Source: Scleromitrula shiraiana (taxonomy: Eukaryota; Ascomycota; Leotiomycetes; Helotiales; Sclerotiniaceae). Taken from it: a DNA stretch of 64,000 nucleotides. Position numbers and translations under genes: made by a program. The DNA lies in assembly GCA_028455995.1 (NCBI GenBank), contig JABELC010000005.1, forward strand, positions 1,736,001-1,800,000, in the 5' to 3' direction. The notes beneath the pieces were generated by a model that ran no database searches, was not told where the DNA came from, and saw only the letters and a list, made by a program, of their open reading frames with translations. Within the stretch, counting starts at the first letter, position 1; the number at the start of each line of letters is the position of its first letter. Positions 58,261 to 64,000 of the stretch are shown piece after piece.

Positions 58261-60012
58261 GTCCACGGTGTTGTATTTGGTTTTCTGCGCGTAGAATGCG
58301 TTTCCGTAGGGGTTTTCGGGGCTTCCTACCGCGCCGGCGCCTTGCATGGCATCGACTTGGAACACGGTGTTTTCGGGCCCGTCGATATTGGGATCGATGC
58401 GCAGACAGAAGAGATGTTGATGATTGTGCGCATTTACACCGGGATAGACCTCCGTTCCCCACCCCTTGGTATCTTCACCCGGATTCATCGAATACGTGTT
58501 CAGGATGCCGGTGAGCTTGATCTCGAGCTGGATGGTGCCGTCCTGGTGGAATATCCAATACACGCAGTACTCGTAGTTGGCGGCGGTGAAGATGTGCGAG
58601 ATGATGAGCTTGCGGCCGCGGGTTACGATGACGGAGTCGTCGCGGAAATCGGTGTGTTTGAAGAGGATTCCGGCGTCTTCTTCGTGGATGCAGATGGCGT
58701 TTTTGATGGTGGTGCTTTCGCCGGCGCGGTTGACGAATGCGGCGTCCTGTTTTTTTTTTGTGGTTAGTTTTTTTTTCTGGTTTTTGTGGTGAATCGATTG
58801 GTAATGTTAATTTATCTTACCATGTAATGGATTGCCCCTTTGCAGTCACAGCCAAGGGAGAGACTGTTTGTCATGTAACCTCCTCCATATTCACCGAGAT
58901 CGAAAGCGTGCTTGCGTTGATGAGGATGCTCGGGATTACCATAAGGGACGACCATTTCGGCGAGAGAAAGTCGGTAGAAGACGGGTCTCACATTACCTTT
59001 ATCGTTGTATGTGATGTTGTTAAGGACAATACCTTCTTTATAGTTGAAACCCACGTGGACATTCCAATTTTGCCAATCGAGGTTCCGTCCATCGACTTTG
59101 AAAGATACACCGGATGGTTGTGTGATGTTGATTGGTGTGATATCTTTTCTATATCCGCCTTCTTTTTCTATACTTGCAGGATGGTAATTATTGGGCGCAG
59201 CCGTATTAACAGGTCGTCGCACATCAGGAATATCAATATGAATAATCTGTTGTTTTTCGGCATCGAAAATAGGACAGAAATCGAGAGGGAAAGAGTATTG
59301 AGAATCATCGACATGGGGTCGATAATACATAAGTGCCTGTTGGAGACGAACGCTGTTTCCAAATCGATGATCGTAACCAATTGTCCATGCTATATTATCG
59401 CTTAGAAAAGGGGAGTAGAAGAGGGGGGGGGGTGGGGACATTCTTGGGGGAATCTTACGGTCACAATATACTTTGTGCATATCTTCTTTGGGGATTCCAC
59501 TTATCACACATTGTTCGATCACTTTAGCATCTTTTCTAACAACATGCTCGACGATCTGGAGATCTTCCATCGTGATCTAATATCTCGTTAGCTATAACTG
59601 GCCATACCATAGACAAGTTCACGAGAATCCGAAAAAGAAAAACAAAACAAAACAAAAAGAAAAAAAAAAAACATACCAAAGGTTGCACCCCATCAACATG
59701 AACCCATTTAACGACCTTCCCCTCCGCCAAATCCACCAACCCATCATAAACCTTACCGCCGGGCGCAATGACCACGACATCCGCGATTCTCGCGGGTCTG
59801 GGCACCGTCTGCGGACTCGCCAGCCATTTCGTCATGTCCGCCTTGCGCGGCTCGTACAAGGTGATGGCATTGTAGTGCACGGAGCCCTTGTCGGCGCGGA
59901 TGATGGCGACGGCTTTTTCTATCTCGCTGTTGCTGAGGGGGTCGAATGGGTGCGGTGGTGGCGGGGTTGCGGATAGCTGGTGGGTGAGGGATTGGAGTCT
60001 GTTGGTTGCCAT
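57697..60012 (-). CDS. Copper amine oxidase (TPQ)
   Basis: This enzyme oxidatively deaminates primary amines to aldehydes, releasing ammonia and hydrogen peroxide, using copper and a self-made topaquinone. Four exons read 60012-59677, 59576-59459, 59389-58821 and 58746-57697 (phases 0, 1, 0), giving 690 residues, a full-length enzyme. The catalytic Asp lies in AFDLGEYGGGYM, and the topaquinone precursor is Tyr399 in AANYEYCVYW. Copper ligands are the two His of HQH (about 450 and 452) in NAHNHQHLF and the late His in TFGITHFPSPEDFPIMP. The first two domains contain VYCDPWTIGYDHRFG across the second intron. There is no signal peptide. The C-terminus ends KKCCA, so no SKL-type peroxisome signal is seen. 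Confidence 0.96.
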
Positions 60013-60050
60013 TTTGAATGTGGGTATGTGTGTGTGTATGTATGTATGTG
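59690..60050. other. GC-skew switch patch, centre about 59850
   Basis: The + strand is C-rich at 59700-59770 and G-rich at 59890-60050, over the first exon of the minus-strand amine oxidase and into its 5' flank. It is the second such switch in the same gene. Confidence 0.6.
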
Positions 60051-62191
60051 TGTATATTAGGTGTAGCAAGTTAAGCAAGTTGGTTATTTGAAGAGGATTA
60101 AAAATTTATGTATGTATGTATGTACGAGGAGATTTCAAGATCAATTGAAGATATTGAAGCTTAAGAAATTCCTATAATGGATGAGATGAATTGAGAAGGT
60201 CCTCGAATATAATGATTGATTGATCAATCAATGGGTTTGAAATAGAGGGGAAATGTATATATGGAAGAAGAGCAAGGAAGTAAGTAAGTAAGTAAATAAT
60301 TGGGGAACGAAGAGCTCAAATATATTTATTTATCTATTTGTTGATTTATCTATGTAGCTATCTATCTATCTATAAATATCCCCCCACCCTCAAGTACATA
60401 CATAGTATTCACGAATGAAAGAAAGCGGGACTTGGTGTATAAATCGGGTCAAGACAAGAGATGAGTGACGGGAGTGAGTGACGGGAGTGAGTGACGGCAC
60501 AGCTTATCTAATGAAACATCATCATAATCATAATCATCATCATCGTCGTTTTATCGATCCTAGAAGATTCGAAAGCTACATATCATATGAATTCGTTGAA
60601 GGAAAGTTATCATGTACCAGATCTATTGTGTATGGATAGCATGTATATGAAATCTGGATCAATCTAGCTACTAGTAGTTGAAAGAATCCTATCCTATCCT
60701 ATCCTATCCTATCCTATCCTAGCAGTTAAGCTACAAGCTTCTACATACACACATACACACATACACACGATACACATAGTAGCCATCCACTACGATCATA
60801 CATCCAAGAGTGACATTACCCAGCCCATCTTAATATACCGATATCATCCAGCCGGCACACGATCCAAAAAAGAAAATTGGACGAGCACAGTGGATAGATA
60901 GAGATAGAGGGGTAAGCCATGCGATAAGATAAGATATCGGTTTCGCTCAGCATGCATACATATATGCGTGCATGCATGCATGCATAAATAAAATAAAGCC
61001 TCTTACTAACCTCGATTAAGTTGTCGAATGCGAAATTACCCCTACACGATCTACCTCCGGAGGTTATTATGTCGTCGGGATTTTAATCCCTAAAACGTAC
61101 TGCTTCGTTTATTTATTTATTCATGTATGTATGTATGTATGTATGTATATAAGTATGTATATAAGTACCTTAACTCGAGCACACACTGGGTGTGGGGATA
61201 ACTAGAAAATATTGAGGGGAGATCCGAATGGGAAATAATGCTGGTTAATTTGTTGTTTGTTGATTGTTAATTGATAGATAGTATGCATTAATCATCTCTG
61301 TAGTTGTTTGCTTGAATTAATGTTTAATTGTCTTTATGCAATCCTTTTAAGTGCTGGTATTTATTTACTTAAGTTACAAAACTAATGTCCATCTAGCTCA
61401 AGTATGCTGGGTATTAGAGATGACGAGCAATATTATCTAGGCTTATTGATTGATGGTTGTTTATTTGAATATGGATATGAATATGAATATATGAATGAAT
61501 GAATGATAGGGCAATAGAACATAAAACCATAAGGTAAGAATATTATTATATTTATTACCAAGTAAACTAAGCTTGAACATTTTTTTATTTAAAAAAAGTG
61601 ACTATTGCTCATATGATAGATAGTTGTGTGAATAATCCTAGAAAAAAGTTCATGATTTCGTATATATCGTTATTCCCATCTACATCATCACAAACCATTT
61701 TATTTTAAGATTCAAAAATCAAAAACAAGAGAAGAGGAAACAACTCGATCTTTCACTAAAAGTTTTATTTTGTAAAGAGCTAATTACGTAGTTGCCCAGC
61801 TATTCACTATGCATACATACACACCACCCGATCCCAATCCATCCCATCCCATCGCATCCCATCCAATTCCAACCTAGCCCAACCCAAACCCATCATATCA
61901 TAATCCAGTTTCATCCCATACTATCCATCCATCCCATAACCCCATAGCTATTTAACCCACCCACCCAGATTCCATTCCATTCCTCTCCCATTTTCAAAAC
62001 CACATAAATAAAAATTAATTTTCATCTCTTTTTCAATATCCTATCCTATACTATCCTGTCGCATCTCATCTCAACTCCACATTATTTATATAGATAGATC
62101 AGAAGAAAGACAGACGCCCCAGCCAGAAAAATTTGATATCATATCATATCATATCATATCATCCTCCGCAGTCCAATCCAGTCCTCCCTCA
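60013..62191. other. 2.2-kb repeat-bearing spacer
   Basis: No gene is supported. Repeats include GTAT/GTGT units near 60024-60050, TATCC units at about 60684-60722, ACACAT units near 60740-60765, GCATGCAT at about 60970-60985, GTAT units near 61122-61160, CCCATC units at about 61840-61862 and ATATC units at 62139-62162. It includes the promoter of the amine oxidase gene at the left and the 3' UTR of the next gene at the right. Confidence 0.55.
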
Positions 62192-64000
62192 TCATAGTCT
62201 CCCATGCCTAGCCTTAAAAATCGCAATCTTATCATCATAGAATAGAATCTCCCTCAATCGTAACCTTACACCTCTCCCGCCCATTCCATCATCGTCCCCA
62301 TCCCAAGAAGAATCATCATCATCTGAATCCCCATCATCTAGTCCGTCCTCCGATTCCGTTTCGTCAGGGTCGATCGCAGCGATAGCTGTTCCATTATCGT
62401 CTTCTTCGTCGTCATCATCAGCTTCATCATCTTCATCACTGCCATCATCCTCGTCATCTTCATCATCGGTTATGGGCGCGGGCGCGGAATGAGAAGAGTG
62501 CATTTCTTCATGATGACGATTTTCTAATATTTCAAAACACTTGTGCGATACGCCCATATAGCAGAGCTCCACTTCAGGTCGAAGAACAATTACGTCGACG
62601 ACTTGAAGGGCAAGTTCACGAGGGTCGAAATTAGAGGTAACGTGATCGGCTATGTAAGGGACGTTGAGTGATCGAAGTTGGGGGATTTGTGGAAGACGTT
62701 GGAGGAAGTGATGCCAATCTTTATAGTCGATGGCAATGCTCAATTCTCGAAGGTTGCTCATACGACCACTTGTGATGAAATTCACTATTTCGCGGTTTGG
62801 CATCCAAGCTTTCCACTTTGAAGGATCGGCAGGGTTAGCTGGACCTCTTGGTATTCTATCCGAACTATCAAGCAAAAGCTTTCTTAGACTAGAACGATGC
62901 CTCTTCAATGGACCTCGATATATGGCATCCTATTATTTATTAGCGCTTTCTGGTAATATAGTAAAACTTTACTTACAATTGTAACAGTTGAGCTTGACCC
63001 TCGCTTACGATCTTGTAAGAATAATGTTTCCAACGTATTCGGTGCTAAAGTTTCTTTTAAGAATGATATGAGAGCAGGAGATGCAGCGTCTGTGTGGATT
63101 TTTCTAAGGTTTAGATGATATTGTACTTGAACGTTATGTTCTGATGAACTATGGTTACCGATCATTGTAGGTGCAAAATGCCTTCGGAGCATTGACCAAA
63201 GTCTGTTATGTTCCGGGCAATCGAGAATAGTCAAATTTGTTAAAACTGACCAGTCAAAAGCTCTTTGTAGTACAGCTACAGAAAGAGAAACACGTTCTAA
63301 TTCCAATGTTTGCAGACGCAATTTACCATCGAGTCTTTCTCTAACACCAGAAGACATTTCAACAAAGTGAGCCTGTCGTTTGTTCGATGATTGAGAACGT
63401 CGTAAAGGAGGTTCTGCGGGAATATCCGAAGAGACTTCTGTATGTAAAATATTAGGAGGACCAATGTTGCTGTCTGACGTGAGTTGATGCGCAGAAATAA
63501 GGGCAGTTAATGAGTCTATATCCGAATGTGGTGCATTTAAAGTACTTGATGGTAACTGGCCCTCTTCGCTATTGGCCATATCTTCTGGTTGCGTCCCCGC
63601 TTCGATATTAAATGTTACCCCGCCAATTTGGGCCTCAGAGGCTGCTGGGCTTCCCTTGTTCCAATTCACTCCTAATATAGCATCCCCTGCAAATTCCGAA
63701 ACTGTGTTGGGGTTCCAATCATTCCTCTCAACCTTAGCTTTTGGCTTCTTTCGGATATCAAAGATTCGACCCAAGACGATACCCAAAACACCGCCTAGTC
63801 TTTTCTCTCCAATTCTACTTGCACCTGGCCACTTAGCTTCATGATCGACCTGTTGCAGCTCAACTCCGTCCCATGGAAGCGCAAAATCTCGATTAACCGC
63901 TTTAGTTGCTATGCCAATTCGCAATTCCCGAAGAACGTCTTTTGATTTCTCGACTAAGACGCTCATTTCATCTAGGTAATCCAGTTCGTCGATATCAAGT
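62192..64000 (-). CDS. F-box/LRR-like fungal protein (5' end beyond the window)
   Basis: Exons 64000-62977 and 62929-62192 (47-nt intron, phase 0) encode at least 586 residues. The frame stays open through the right edge, so the internal Met at 63966 is not the start; upstream residues read LDIDELDYLDEM. Features are leucine-rich segments (DVLRELRIGIATKA, LRLQTLELERVSL, LTNLTILDCPEHN, NLRELSIAIDYKDW, IPQLRSLNVPYIADHV) and a long Asp/Glu run near the C-terminus. This pattern is typical of fungal F-box proteins with a degenerate LRR-like repeat domain. An F-box itself would lie outside the window. The target is unknown. Confidence 0.75.

Noticed and set aside
58342..59405. Plus-strand open frames of 141 and 222 codons opposite the amine oxidase
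   Set aside because: They overlap conserved catalytic exons of the amine oxidase and have no coherent domain; they are antisense shadows.
60684..60722. TATCC array considered as telomere-like or a recognition array
   Set aside because: The unit does not match fungal telomere repeats (TTAGGG), and similar short arrays occur throughout the spacers.
1..64000. tRNA, 5S rRNA or snoRNA genes
   Set aside because: I looked for B-box-like GGTTCGAATCC and paired acceptor stems in the spacers and found none that fold convincingly by eye. A tRNAscan run would settle it.

Overview
The window looks like nuclear DNA of a filamentous ascomycete, most likely a leotiomycete close to Botrytis or Sclerotinia. 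The reasons are short introns of about 45-330 nt with GTAWGT-type donors and CTAAC-like branch sites, typical filamentous-fungal protein families (AATase, DUF3074, CRZ1, NRDE, DUF3445/HODM, TB2/DP1), AT-rich gene-poor spacers full of microsatellites, and no operon structure. The species is inferred, not proven. I recognise 19 protein-coding genes, one of them cut by the right edge, and one very tentative small gene. I rebuilt exon structures by hand from splice signals and reading-frame continuity. I recognised no tRNA or rRNA gene, no CRISPR array and no intact transposon.

Layout. 1-1873: spacer. 1.9-3.7 kb: alcohol-acetyltransferase-like enzyme. 5.0-7.0 kb: calnexin. 9.0-9.9 kb: methylthioribulose-1-phosphate dehydratase (methionine salvage). 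11.0-12.9 kb: membrane-anchored cupredoxin protein with a 12-nt micro-exon. 14.2-18.2 kb: a compact housekeeping block of THOC5-like mRNA-export factor, GAR transformylase (ADE8), a DUF3074 protein and lumazine synthase (RIB4), with two short divergent promoters and one very tight convergent end. 18.7-21.6 kb: large disordered uncharacterised protein. 21.6-26.6 kb: gene-free repeat-rich spacer. 26.6-33.8 kb: Mn-type cation diffusion facilitator and the calcineurin-responsive factor CRZ1, head to head across 3.2 kb. 34.3-35.5 kb: MDR-family oxidoreductase. 35.5-39.4 kb: spacer with an AT-rich island. 39.4-46.7 kb: a 2288-residue low-complexity protein with WG/poly-Lys modules, an ER/K helix and SUMO-interaction-like motifs. 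48.5-52.1 kb: membrane-anchored HODM/DUF3445 protein and a TB2/DP1/HVA22 (REEP/Yop1-like) protein, convergent. 53.2-57.0 kb: TANGO2/NRDE protein and an uncharacterised protein. 57.7-60.0 kb: copper amine oxidase. 62.2-64.0 kb: F-box/LRR-like protein, 5' truncated by the window.

The most unusual signal is compositional. At least eight GC-rich patches each switch, read left to right on the + strand, from strongly C-rich to strongly G-rich. They do so whichever strand carries the gene, and they run across introns and UTRs. This strand-symmetric V in GC skew suggests a bidirectional DNA-level process such as replication initiation, or recombination-coupled biased repair, rather than coding constraint. 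Other leads are the cupredoxin protein with His- and Met-rich cytosolic repeats, its micro-exon, the WG-repeat/SIM protein, and the CRZ1-Mn transporter divergent pair.
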